Origin: Zingiber officinale
Taxonomy: Eukaryota > Streptophyta > Magnoliopsida > Zingiberales > Zingiberaceae
Direction of reading: 5' to 3'
Length of the DNA: 64,000 nucleotides
NCBI RefSeq assembly: GCF_018446385.1
Contig: NC_056004.1
Location: 11,374,767 to 11,438,766 of the forward strand
Positions 9,447-21,542 of this stretch are shown piece by piece. The notes beneath the pieces were generated by a model. That model made no database searches, was not told the origin of the DNA, and was given only the letters and a program-made list of their open reading frames with translations. The position numbers and the translations under genes were made by a program. Each line of letters opens with the position of its first letter. The first letter of the stretch is position 1.

Positions 9447-11847
9447 CTTTCCTTTACTCTATAATAACTTAAGCTGTGAATAAGTTTGTATAGGCCTTTT
9501 TGTGCTTTGCATTGGGCAAGAACAACCCTATAATCAGCATTACTGTTAGACCCTTCTTTTGTGCTAAGTAGTGGGCACGAACAACCTTAGATCCAGGAAC
9601 ATGGTGTTAGCTTTCTTGCTATTTAATAAACATGATCAGTCTTGTTTAGTAGCATTGGAAATTTAGTTTTCTTGCTATTAGAATATCATGTGCAGAATTT
9701 TTGTGTAGTTGGATCTCTTTGTATGCAGAATTTTTCATTGTAGCTTAGTTCATCTTTGCTAATTCCATGCACATGATTAGTTTTAAGTTTAGTATCTTAG
9801 CCTTGGATTTCCATGTTTCTGAACATGAATAACCTTTGTTATTTAAGCATGCAATTAGCATTTACCTTGCTACTCAAAAAGGGCAATAACATCCTTTATT
9901 TAAGTATGTAGTGTTCGCTTCTTGGTTTTCTTGATCATGAGGTTTTAAGTGTTGTACCATGTCATTTTTAGGCACTTCAGTTTAGTATGGCATGCAGATT
10001 TCTTATAGCTTAAATGCAAATTTGTTAAGTATAGTATGCAGACTTTAATAAGCAGATTTTTATAAGTATAGCATGCATATTTTTATAAGTATAGTATGCA
10101 GATTTTTAATAAGCAGATTTTCATAAGTATTGCTTGTAGATTTTGATAAGTATTGCATGAAGAACTTCAATTTTAGAACAGATTTTTATTAAGCTTAATA
10201 TGTAGAATTTTATTAGCATAGTAGGCAGGTTTTTGGTTTAAGCATTTCAAAGATAGAATTTGCTTAAACATTTCAGTTTATCTTTAAAGAAGTATTCTGT
10301 TAGAAGTATTAACAATTATAAGAAAGATAAAGAAAAGAAAGAAAAAGGCCAAGGCCTTCAGTAGAACCCAAAGTCAAGATTTAGGGATTTTGGCACACAA
10401 GGTGCTTATTAAAATGCCAAGACATTTAAAGAAGAAGTAATTAAGATAAGAAGTATTTTACTTTTAAGAAGAGGCTTGTACCCGACATCGCAAGGTTGTC
10501 GTTAAACAAATCCAGGTGTCCAATTCCAAGGTCATGGCCCTGATAGACCAAGGTCTGCTCTTTTAGGATTGGTGGTTCGCTACCCCAACCTATTAGGGGA
10601 CGCGCATAAGATGGTACTATGCCTGGGCCCAAGAGAAGTTGATTACTATTTTGAAGTATTAAAAGTATAAGCTTTTGAACAAGTAAAAATAAGTTTTACA
10701 TAAGAATAAAAGTACTAAAGAATAAGTTTTAAGCAAGTGAAATAAAAGAATAAGTTTAGAACAAGTAAAACAAGCTTCACATAAGTTTAAAGATCAGCAA
10801 GTTTAGTTTTCTTTTATGCTAGCATTTTGATTAGATCAGCTTACTGTTATTTGCTATTTATGAGCATGAGTAGCTCTATATGTTTAGCATTTTAGATTGT
10901 TTTGATTCCCTTGCTATTAGAAGAGCATGAGTAGTATCCTCTTTTGAGTATTTAGTTTTTCAGATTTCAGTAAGTTTGGTTCTTCTTATTTCTAGCATGC
11001 AGTTTTAGTTTTATGCTTTCCTTATTAGTTTATTGAGCATGATTAGCCTTGTTTTTTTTCCAGCATGCAGTTGTATTTTTGTATATCATGAGTATGCAAA
11101 TTTTAGTGCTTTATTATTAGATATACATGAGCAGATTTTCTAGTTTCCTTTGCTATTTATGAGCATGATTAGCTTTACATGTTTAGCATTTCAGTTAGTT
11201 TGACTCCTTTGCTATTTATGAGCATGAGTAGCTTTACCTGTTTAGCATTTCAGTTAGTTTGATTTCTTTACTATTGGATGAGCACGAGTCACTTTTTCCT
11301 TAAGCATTCAGTTTTAGCATGTTTTTATTTATATACATGCATATCGAGATTTTGTGAGTTAGATAGCGATCACTAAGCATTTTGCTTATAGTTTGCATTC
11401 CTCCTACTGCAGATAAATGATAAAGGAAAAGGAAAAGTATAAGAAGGAAGGCGACAAGGAGATGCTGTGACGGTGTGTGATGCCAGGACTATGGAGAGAT
11501 TTTGGGACTTAGCTTAAAAATTTATTAAGATTGCTTCCGTCGAATTGTTAAAAGAATTTAGAACTTGTACATGCTATTTTCGATTGTTTTGTCTTGCATT
11601 GCTCAAGTTGATTCTTTTAGTTACATATATAAACTGCGTTGTTGTCTAATATATGTTCCAGCCGCCTGTGGCTGATGTATATGTTTATGTATCCCAGTTT
11701 ATGGTCACCGGTACAGGGGAGATGCTGTCGAAATTTTTCGGTAGGAATTTCTCGTAGTTAAGTAGCGTACCGGTTAAGTAGAGTTAGTAGTTAAGTAACG
11801 GTCACCTTAGAGAGTAGTATAGTATAGTAAGAAGGGTGGTCGTAACA
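9054..11847 (+). mobile_element. Gypsy-type LTR arm, forward orientation, 3' end complete
   Basis: AT-rich, no coding signal. It contains inverted matches to 6056-9053, many AGCATGATTAG / AGCATGAGTAG words (10850-11290), and a GATGCTGTGACG segment near 11461 that resembles the region downstream of the leader in the gypsy LTRs at 28260 and 35310. It ends AGAAGGGTGGTCGTAACA at 11847, abutting a Copia gag. The reverse complement of this end matches the sequence starting at 63249, which supports it as an LTR terminus. Confidence 0.55.
10020..10165. repeat. Short degenerate tandem repeat (about 25-30 bp)
   Basis: Variants of TATAAGTATAGTATGCAGAT followed by TTTTA recur five or six times. It appears to be internal expansion within the LTR arm. 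Confidence 0.7.
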
Positions 11848-11904
11848 GGTAGCATCCTTGGCAACCCCTCCTTTATGTTTCATTATCTTGCTTTTGCCCT
11901 TGGC

Positions 11905-12588
11905 TTAGGACTTTCCCTTACCTTTAGGCTTGCCCTTGCCTTTATGCTTTTGCACCATCAAATTGGAGTTGGGCTTTACCTTCTTAAGGTTGAGCTCAGT
12001 AGTTCTCAACATGCTTAGCAGCTCAGACAGTGGCTTGTCAATTTCGTTCATGTTGTAATTCCTGACAAATTGACTGTAGCTCTCTGGCAAGGATTGCAAG
12101 ATCAAGTCTGTGGTCATCTCTTGGCCAAGTGGGAATCCCAACCTCTGTAGGTTTTCTATGTACCCAATCATCTTGAGCACATATGGACCTACGGGAGTCC
12201 CATCTTGCATCTTGCACTGAAATAGTGCCTTGGAGATCTCGAATCTCTCGTGCCTCGCTTGTCCTTGATATAGTTGACGAAGATGTTCAACCATATCATA
12301 AGCAGACATCAACTCGTGTTGCTTCTGAAGCTCAGAGTTCATGGTCGCGAGCATGAGGCATGACACATCTAATGCATCTTGTTGATGCTTCTTATAAGCA
12401 TCTCGGTCAGCTCGCGTGGCAGTACTGGCAGGAGGTACCTCGGGAATGGGCTGCTCCAGGATGTACAGTTTTCTTTCTTGTGTTAGAACAATTCTCAGAT
12501 TCCTGTACTAGTCCAGGAAATTAGCTCCATTGAGCTTGTCCTTGTCAAGGACAGAACGCAGAGAGAAGGTGTTCGTGTTTGACGACAT
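11905..12588 (-). pseudogene. Copia gag with a nonsense codon
   Basis: It starts at ATG 12588 with FSLRSVLDKDKLNGANFLD. A TAG (near 12508) replaces the Trp that follows in the related gag at 52100. The frame then stays open through the UBN2-like core (LMLATMNSELQKQHELMSAY, ESYSQFVRNYNMNEIDKPL) into a Lys/Gly-rich tail (KGKGKPKGKGKS) and stops at 11905. It retains the central gag region that is missing from 52100-53038. It is broken as annotated. Confidence 0.85.
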
Positions 12589-14012
12589 GGTAATCTACAA
12601 CAGAAATAATGCAGAAAGTAAATATCATATTCCATTTATCATTTAATCAGACCTTTAACTAAATGATACTCCCATTGACTCGTGGGACACGATCCACATC
12701 ATACTATGACTTGAGTTAGCTTTGGCTAAATCTCCCAAGACTTAGTATGATCGGTAGATAATGAATTATCAATTACATCCCTATGCAACTCTTGTTTATA
12801 GGATCAAAATCCTCATTTATAAAAAACCTTGAGTTAGCTTTGGCTAAATCGCCCAAGCTTTAGTATAAATGTGATTTGTATCCTATCTTCCAACCGTTGG
12901 AAAATGCCTATAGTTATACCCGATCAAATTGAGTTAACTAGTTATACTCAATCTAATTGAGTTTGTACTCACACAAGCTTTGATAGGCGGGACCAAGATT
13001 GTCCCTCCGCACCCTACCAAGATAATATGTGTTGCTCTGCTTTGGTAGATTCACCAACAACAAATAATCAAGGTAGTGATGGGTATCAAAACTTGGTAGG
13101 CATTTCGAGTTGACTTGATTAAGATCTGATCTTATCGTTAATGTGTATCATATACGCATCAAGACATTAATTACCCTACATTATCATGCATCACATACAC
13201 AAGCAATGATAGATAATTAATTATTTTGTAATGAGGTCATGGCCCTACTACGATCTTTTCAAGACAATGAAAAGATCGGACGATCAACCTAGGGTCAACG
13301 ACTTCTTCAAGCGCCTCCCTTTGACCGTCATGTGTTGAAATCACCCTCCTCGTAACTCCTTCTTGAGTGGACCTTCCACCGCTTCATTTTGTACATTACA
13401 AATGTAAAACTTGAGTTACATTCAGTCTAAAATCTATTTACAATAAGAATATAAAAGAGAGGCACGACGCGCAGGTCGCATATAACATATACAACACGCA
13501 CAACACAAAAATGGCGCGCAGGCCATATTATGAATTACAACACATTTTAACCAATCATATTGGGGTTTTTGGGCCATGACCATCACAAAATCATACATAA
13601 TTCTAAATTATGTACTTTACATAAATTTCTATAATTTTACTACTGATTTTATTGATTTTATGAGTCACAACTTCCCAACGGTCCCGTTTAGCAGTTTTTG
13701 GGGAGCAATCGTGGGACAATGCCCCTTGCGGGGTTAGGGGCAGCATCCCTTCTCGCGAAATGAATATCGCGAGTGTCCCATCTTGATCTAACAGTGACTT
13801 AAGCCGCTGTCCCAAAATAATTTGGGCGAGACCTTGCCGTTTCGGAAGGTTTTTCTCGGTAGTCGAAGCCAACAAGTGTCCAAGCACTTGTTGCTTCGCT
13901 TCTACGAGAAAAATATTCACAAAATCAATAAAAATAGCAAACTTACAGAAACTTACAGATCTAAAATAATTTCATAAAATTAAAATACAAACTTGTACAT
14001 GCTTCGCACGTG
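12589..14012 (-). other. Copia 5' leader (untranslated)
   Basis: Non-coding region between primer site and gag. It corresponds to 50421-52099 of the second copy: both carry the 'GCAACTC...GTTTATAG' stretch, the repeated 'GCCAAAGCTAACTC' words (12715-12860) and a GC-rich block near 13670-13870. The short open frame at 13603-13920 lies in this leader and is not supported as a gene. Confidence 0.7.
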
Positions 14013-14024
14013 GCTCTGATACCA
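14013..14024 (-). other. Primer-binding site (initiator Met tRNA) of the reverse Copia
   Basis: TGGTATCAGAGC on the reverse strand, one base inside the LTR. Confidence 0.92.
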
Positions 14025-14025
14025 C

Positions 14026-15836
14026 TGTTGGGACTTTCGAGCCACAAAAATCACTTTTTGCGTAGCGGAAACCTCGAAGTCTTGCCAGGGATCCGTGCGA
14101 AGATATATAAAAATAAATCATGTACATGTTTCTAACCTAGATCTACATTAGATCTACATGAATAAGAAGCGTTACCCTTGTTGCGAAGCCCTTCACTTAT
14201 CCCGCTCATCCAAAAAGGGTTGCCGGATCTCGAGAGTGTCAAGCGTACACTCCTCTATACGTATCCACACGGACAAGAGAATGGAGAAAACACCTTAGAG
14301 TGTGCTAGCACCCCAAAGGAGTCACGGCAATGGAGGAGAGGGAGAGCAAGAAAGAAGAGAGGAGGAAGAAGAAGCCATGATTGCCTTGAATCAATGTGTG
14401 GCCGGCCACATTATTATATGGAGTGTTTTATATCTCCATGTAATACCAAGAATCATGACTCTTGGTCTTCCTCATGAGGTGGCACACAATGAGGTGGCTC
14501 TTGATGATGTGGAACACCATCATTGGTCGGCCCATGCCAAGTCACAAATGATGTGGCATTTGGTCAAGTCAAACATGACCCTTCATCTTCCCTCTCAAGT
14601 CAAGTCAAACTTGACTCATTTATCTCCCATGGTTGATCAAATCTAACCATTGATTCAAGTTAATTTGATTTAATGAATCTCTATTCATTGAATTAAATTG
14701 ATTCAATGAGTCATAATCTAAATTAGACTCATTGGACACATGAATCAAATTGAGTCCAACTCAATTAGTCTAATTTCGATTACTCTTAATCTAATTTGGT
14801 TCATCACATGAACCTAATCCTCTTGGTCCATCATATGAACCTAATCTCCATCTAATTTCCCTTTGTGTGTGACCCTATAGGTTCTTGTAACGTTGGTAAT
14901 GCTCCTAAACCCATTTAGAAACAAAAGTAATGAGCGGTATCTAGCAACATATCATTACTACCCAAGTTACAAGAATGTTGAGATCCAACATCACCTTTGT
15001 GACTACTAATTGTGACTCTCACAATATGTGACAATGTCCTTCTATCCTTGACATCTAGATTGATCAATTGAGGCATAGACCATGTCATCCTCTAATCAAT
15101 CTATATCTTGAACCCAAGTAGACTCACTCTAATCAAATGAGCTCAATATCTCATATTGACTCATTTGGGCATGGTCATACACTTAGTGGTCTCACTCTAT
15201 CAAGAATCATGATGTCTCTCCCGTCATATATGAGGGATAGATCCCATCTACATCACTCACTTCTCTCCCCATAATTTGTTACATACCTAGTGATCGCCTT
15301 TATAGTCCACCTAGTTACGGGTGACGTTTGACGAAGCCAAAGTATGCAACTCCTTATGTAGGGAACCATAGTGACTTCAGGTCCAAGGACTGATAGTCAT
15401 ACTAATAGTCACATGAGAAAGTATATGACACTCATATAACGATCCATGATACTTTCTCATGGTGGGTCATTCAGTATACATTCTCCAATGCATACCCATG
15501 TGTCAACTTGATATCTCTATATCCATGACTTGTGAGATCAAGTCATCAAGTTGACCTACATGCTAGTCTCATCGCATTAACATTGCCCTGAATGTTAATA
15601 CTTGACTAGGAATTATTATGTGTAGTGTTCTCTATATCATCTCACTATCAATTCAACCAATCGATTGATATAGATAAGAACCTTCTACTCAAGGATGCTA
15701 TTATACTTAGTTATTTGGCACCAATACAAGTAAGTATAATAACCATAAAGAAATTCCTTTATAAGTATATAGGAATATGATACATTGAGTCCATACAACA
15801 ATCATCATATGATTGGCTGTAGGGCTCTAACTAACA
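14026..15836 (-). repeat. Copia 5' LTR, reverse orientation
   Basis: An 1811-bp LTR. On the reverse strand it starts TGTTAGTTAGAGCCCTACAG and ends at a TCCCAACA next to the primer site. It is related to the 1968-bp LTRs at 48440 and 60928 but more diverged. The right flank is GTACC; no matching duplication is seen at the truncated left side. Confidence 0.88.
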
Positions 15837-16833
15837 GTACCATTGGTACTAAAGTAGAAGTGTCCTCTCTTATTTCCTCAATAACAATTTTACTCATGGG
15901 TTTGTGGTTCATTACATAGTCCTCTTCTAAAAATCGAGCATCAGTGCTAACAATGACCTTCTGATCTTTAGGACTTTAAAACAAATCACCTTTCGTTCCT
16001 CTAGTATATCCCACGAACAAGTAAACTTCTGTACATGATTCCAACTTATCAGCATCTCCCTTCAGCACATGTGCTGGACTACCCAAAATTCGAATGTGTT
16101 TCAAACTAGGCTTACGCCCGTTCCACAATTCTGTGGGAGTAGAGGGTACTGACTTAGAAGGTACCAAGTTCAGAATGTACGCTGCCATTTCCAAAGCAAA
16201 TCCCCAAAATGAATTTGGTAATTCTGAATAACTCATCATTGATCTAACTATTTCCATAAGAGTCCTATTCCTTCGTTCCGCCACACCATTCTGTTGGGGT
16301 GTACCAGGTGCAGACAATTGGAATTGAATCCCGGCCTTTGATAAGTAACTCCTAAACTCTCCTAAGAGGTACTCTCCACCACGATCAGACCGTAGTGTCT
16401 TGATACTTTTACCATGACATTTCTCCACATCAGCCTTGTACTCTTTGAACTTATCAAAGCACTCAGACTTGCGGTGCATCAAGTAAATGTACCCATATCT
16501 CGAATAGTCATCTATGAAAGAGACAAAATATTCAAAACCACCTCTTGCATGGATAGTCATAGGCCCACACAAATCAGAATGAACCAATTCCAACACTTCT
16601 TTGGCTCTATACCCCTTTGCTTTAAAAGACCTCTTGGTCATTTTTCCTTCCAAGCAAGACTCACAGGTCGGAAAGTGTTCCACTACCAATGAACGCAAAG
16701 GTCCATCGACTATTAACCTTTGAATCCTACTCAAGTTAATATGACCCAACATTAGATGCCAAAGATATGTTTGGTTCATTTTCGAAGGTTGCTTTCTCTT
16801 ATTAGAATTAGAAGATGTGTTATTAATTTCCAT
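15837..16833 (-). pseudogene. Copia integrase fragment
   Basis: The reverse strand encodes the pre-integrase HHCC zinc region (HLMLGHINLSR ... CESCLEGK) and an integrase core with its three acidic residues: HSDLCGP, FIDDYSRYGY with LRSDRGGEYL, and GTPQQNGVAERRNR. A TAA at 15976 interrupts the frame. Coding sequence continues past it (SPKDQKVIVSTDARFLEEDY) to 15837, where the reverse Copia LTR abuts. It differs from the 48440-62895 family. The enzyme would join element DNA to the genome; this copy is dead. Confidence 0.85.
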
Positions 16834-16836
16834 TTA

Positions 16837-17211
16837 TTACATTGTGGGAGTTATTAGATTAAGAGTATACAAATTGTCAACCAACGTACCAGAACAGATA
16901 GCCATCTTATTTTTGTTGACAACTACTTTGTCATCAAAATAAACAAAATATCCATCCAAAAATAATTTAGAAACTGAAATCAAGTTCTTTCTAAAATATG
17001 GTACATAAAGATAATTTCTCAAAATTAAAGTTTTATTTCTATCAAAAGATAAATAAATATCTCCCACTATAACAGTCGCCACTCCCGTAGCATTGCCCAT
17101 GTAGACGGTGATCTCCCCTTCATATAGTCGTCTGGTTTCATAGAACCCCTGTAATGAATTGCAGACATGATCAGTGACTCCCATATCTATACACGAGGTA
17201 CCGGTAGATAA
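16837..17211 (-). pseudogene. Copia protease / pre-integrase fragment
   Basis: The reverse strand begins at the protease active site. The usual Asp-Ser/Thr-Gly is read as CIDMGVTDHVCNSLQGF, so the catalytic Ser/Thr appears changed to Met. The protease C-terminal part follows (YVPYFRKNLISVSKLFLDGY), then two stops just before the integrase frame at 16833. The upstream part is cut off at 17211 by the LTR at 17212. Confidence 0.8.
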
Positions 17212-18249
17212 TGTTGGGCCGAGAATTCACTAGAGGGGGGGGGTGAATAGTGATTTAAAAAATATTGATTAACAGTGGAATAAGAAATGTGAAAAGGGAG
17301 CAACACTAACACAAGTAATCTTTTACTTGGTTTGGAGCCTATGTCGACTCCTACTCTAAGGCCCGCACTCGTTGAGTGCTTTCGTTGGGCGATCACTAAT
17401 AATTCGAAAATATATTACAAGTGAAGTACTGGAATTATTTAAAAAAACCCGATAATAAAATAAACAGAAAGAGAATAGCACTTGTCAGAGAGCTTTAGCA
17501 GCGTCGCAGGAGCACAGAGGAGCAGATCATGAGTTGTGTTGACTCCAGCCTTTACCCTCCTTATATAGGAGGTTCGGGGCATCTGGATCCTTTTGGGCGC
17601 ACTGAATATGATGTAGCTGAGCCAACTAGTGATCTCCACATGGCGAGGGGACAATGGGGATAAAATTTACCTCCGGGCGCCCGGACCCTTGTTTTCCAAC
17701 AGTTTCCTTCCTGCAAGAAAACGTTAGTCCGAGGCAAATATATATCCTACAAAATAGAGTGCAAGCACGTTTTATTATCAAATAAAATATTAATTAGATT
17801 CCGTCTCTTCGAGACCGGAATCAAGTCACGATCTTGACTTATGTATCCAAAATTGATCTAAGTCGGATCGACGCCTAATGTTCCCTTCCCGGGAACGTGT
17901 CATCACAGTTACTCCCTTCCAGTGGCTTATCTTCACTTACCTGTCAGAAGTCCAGTCAACACTTAGACCCATCTGGACTTCGTGCCAACTATCCGGTCAG
18001 TCCATCGACCTAGCTAGACTTCGTGCCAAACGTCCGGTCAACCCATCGACCCGTTTGGACTTCGTACCAGCTATCCGATCGGCCCGTCGACCTAGATGGA
18101 CTTCGTGCCAAATATCAGGTCAGCCCGTCGACCTATCTAGGCTTCTCCTGCACACTCGATCAGAGTGTTAGATAACAATGAAACTAACTTAACCTATTTT
18201 GTCATTCATCAAAACTTGAGTTAGATCGTTAGTGCAACCCGCATCAACA
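17212..18249 (-). repeat. 3' LTR of a third gag-only-type element
   Basis: It starts TGTTGGGCCGAG and ends CGCATCAACA, and is followed by a reverse polypurine tract, so this is the 3' LTR of an element running right to left. The interior continues at 18250-18339 and, beyond the inserted gypsy elements, at 38220 and onward to a gag at 44805-45773. A TATATAGG-like promoter word lies at 17561-17570. The partner 5' LTR is not in the window. Confidence 0.8.
17950..18155. repeat. Tandem repeat of about 41-45 bp in the LTR, four copies
   Basis: Diverged units share GGACTTCGTGCCA, TCCGGTCAG and CCATCGACC. The array lies near the LTR's 3' side (in plus coordinates). It is not coding, although one frame is open. 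Confidence 0.8.
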
Positions 18250-18266
18250 ATCTCTCCCTTTTTGAT
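18250..18266 (-). other. Polypurine tract of the third gag-only-type element
   Basis: The reverse strand reads AAAAAGGGAGAGAT next to the LTR end, a polypurine tract in the expected place. Confidence 0.7.
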
Positions 18267-18334
18267 GCAACGACAACCTAGTTAAGTTAGTGAAAAAATA
18301 TGCAAGTAAAAACAAGCATTTATAAGGTTGTTAA

Positions 18335-18339
18335 GTTAG
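18335..18339. repeat. Target-site duplication GTTAG, left copy
   Basis: GTTAG precedes the left LTR and recurs at 38220-38224 right after the right LTR. Confidence 0.9.
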
Positions 18340-21300
18340 TGTCACGCCCAAAAAGTACCTGTCCGAAGAAATTTCAGCAGCATCTCCCTTGTACGGCGGA
18401 CAATATGAATCTCAGTATACATATATCTATACCTCGGCCACACTCGGCCGGAACAATACACACAAATAGTAAACAATCCACGCAGTTATATTCAACATTT
18501 CTACACAGATATAATATGAACAATCCACGTAGTTATATAAAGAAAAGATGATATAGAAATCAACGAAGATATATGTACACATCCTACTCCACTACAACGG
18601 AGAAAAACAAAATCCACGAAGTAATGAAAATATATCCGCAGCGGAAAACCAAAAGTAGTAAACCCAAGTGGTCGATATAAAGTCCACAATACAAACCCAC
18701 ATCACAAGTATACGTATAAAAGCGAATACAGAAAACGATATCTAGAAATCCTCGCGACAAAGGGGCTAGCGACTGGAATCTCTCCTGATGGCCTCAACCT
18801 GAAAAATAGTAACAACGGGGTGAGTTCAAAGAACTCAGCAGGTAAACCAATAGACATGTACAACAACATATATCCACCAGTAATAGCCTAAGGTACAGTC
18901 TCCTAAGCCATAGGATCAATAGTTCAGTTCTCTAACCATACAACCTACGGTATAGTCTCCTAACAGTTCAACAGATATGCAGAGCTGAAATAAACTGTAA
19001 TAACTAACAATAGGCATAAAGCACAATCTATAGCAAGAATAATAAGAAAATGCATAACTGTAATAAACTGTACTCACCTGTGAGGCTTGGACGAATGACT
19101 GTGGACATGCACAGATAAAGATAGTCAGAGCAAATACACATGTATCCTGTATGCATGTCAATCATATGCAGTCACCCAAGTCATCATCCAATATGCAATA
19201 ATTACAATAAATGCAATCTGTGCATATGATGTAATATGACATGGTCACCCCTGACGCTAGTCAGTATCTCACACACAATGGCGAGACCGCGTGGGTAGGG
19301 CTGTGACACCGTGCACTCTGCCGTCACTACCCCTGAAGAGTGACCGAGTGGACGGGATGCTGTCGGAGTACACCTATCCTCCTACCTCAAACATAGTGAG
19401 GGAGCGCAATGCTCTCAACTCCCGGTACGCGATGATGGGGAGGGATCCCGGCTGCAACCCCGCTGTATCGTGCTACCCATGAGCACCCCGGCGGTGCACC
19501 ACCGAGCAACCTGCCATACACACCCTGAGTGTTGTGCCACTACCCATGCAGTGGTCACGCTGTGTGCAGGCCCTCATGTAGCCGGCCGACGAGCTCAATA
19601 ATAATGGAGTCGTCAATCGCCCAGCATGCAATCATGCAATATGGTGCATGCGGCTACAGTATGTCATACCTGGACATATCCTCCTCCATATGTGTAGGTG
19701 CCAAAAAGATAAACACATATATAACCAGAATAGTATAAGCAACATAAATCCAGCAACATAAGCAAGTACCTACAACAACTAATCCAGTGGAAAGTAAGAC
19801 TAAATATACCTATCCATCTCCATAAACATATATATACATGGCAAAAGATTAAAGCATCCAATTCTAAAGTAAAGCAACTAATAGAATAAGCATGTGATAG
19901 GTATCAACTAAGCTAAGAACAGGGAAGAGGTAAATCTACCATCTACCACTAGTAATTATATATAAACTGCACGTATCCTAAGACACTATCCAGAGATAAG
20001 TCAAAGGGTACCCGCCTCAAATAGAAGGTACAATCACGCCAAATCCAACGTCGAGACACCTGTCTTGAATCAAAGTCCTATGTCAAACAATATATATATT
20101 TTATTTTGCTAAATCCAAATGAATAGCTAAATAAAATCTCTAAAATTAAATTAGGGCAAAACCCTAATCAACACAACCACAATCTACATAATTAAATCTA
20201 ACGGTCAATTAGGGTTAGTTACCTAATCCCTAATCACCAATAGATTAGAAATCTAAACTTAGATTAAATCTAATAGTTGACTACGGTTAAGTGTCTTAAC
20301 CCTAATTATTCCATTAGATTAATCTAAGCAATTAAATCTAATCACAATCAACATAACCCTAATTCAAATCTACACATGATCAACAACTAATTACACTAAT
20401 CATGTATCAATTCCTTGTTCCTTACCTCAATCCCAGCTACTGGAGAAAGCGCTGTCGGAACAAAGAAAACCTCACAGTAAACAGAACTCACCTCACTGAT
20501 CGGATCAAGAGAAGAGATCAACAAGTAGATCACTGATCTCAAATCAAGCAATCCAAGACATCAACCAACCCTTCAAGCCTCTGCCCAACAACTCAATTGA
20601 TCCCATCATCATCAACCGAAACCTAAATCAACCACGAGAAGATGAGGATCAAGGATAGAGTATTGGTAACAGAGAAGAAGACCTAAGCTTACCTCAATCG
20701 ATTGTCTCCAGAAAACGTCACCCAATCCGATCCTTGAAGCAACGTACCAGGAATTCTTCTGCCCCCAAATCAACAAGACCGAAGATTGGATCCAAGATCT
20801 GATCTAGGATCGCTGACCATTAGAGAGTAAGAGAGCAGAATCAAGGAAGAACTCAAAGCTAGGGCACAAATCCGAGCAATGGAAAAGAGGAAAGATCGGT
20901 CGCTTACCCTCAAGACCCTAATGTTCTCTTCACACCGGCGATCGGATGGCAAAGACTCGACCCAGTGGCGTCGAATCGGGGAAGGAAGGTCGGCAGTCCG
21001 CTAAAGAAGACGCGAAGTCGTGTCTATGATCCGGAGAGGAATAGAGCCGCTCGGATCTGAGCTCAACAGCCGCCGATGCCGATAGAGGAAATCGCCGGAG
21101 CTGGAAACCCCAATCCCTCCGGCGCCGCTTGTCCACGAGAGAGAGAATAGAGAAGGAAAGGGTCGGGGAAGAGAGTCGGGGAAGGAGAGGAAATAGAATC
21201 GGGCTCGGCGTTTTTGGGGAGAAGGAATAAAAGAAAAGGAATATATAATAAAACTTTTCCTCACTTAAACGGGTATCCTAAACAGGCTTTATCTGCGCCC

Positions 21301-21431
21301 GAAATTAATCCCCTCAAAACCCATCGTACGAGCTCCGAAAAATTCCCAGAAAATTTCTAAAAAATTCCGAAAAAATTCTATAAGGCTATTTTCCAAATAA
21401 CCCTATTAATTAAATTTTCCGAGATCTCACA
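18340..21431 (-). repeat. 3' LTR (left) of the outer gypsy element
   Basis: A 3092-bp repeat, nearly identical to 25705-26773 joined to 36194-38219. On the reverse strand U3 starts at 21431. A TATATATT box sits near 21240-21247, followed by a GC-rich leader-like block (20900-21230) with GAGGTAAG donor-like sites near 20420 and 20690. No coding signal is supported. Confidence 0.92.
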
Positions 21432-21450
21432 TCCTCCCCTACTAATAAAA
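21432..21450 (-). other. Polypurine tract of the outer gypsy element
   Basis: The reverse strand reads TAGTAGGGGAGGAT next to the 3' LTR. Confidence 0.75.
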
Positions 21451-21542
21451 AATTTGGTCCCCAATTTTCGCTATAACTAATAGCAAACACTAAAATATAA
21501 CCAAACAGTATAAATGCTGAAAGGAACTCTAACCCACATACC

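Larger units (their letters stand above)
11848..15836 (-). mobile_element. 5'-terminal part of a Copia element, reverse orientation
   Basis: From right to left it holds a full LTR (14026-15836), a Met-tRNA primer site, a leader of about 1.4 kb, and a gag cut off at 11848 by the gypsy LTR arm. Leader and gag match the Copia element at 48440-62895, so both belong to one family. No protease, integrase, reverse transcriptase or second LTR remains. Confidence 0.85.
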
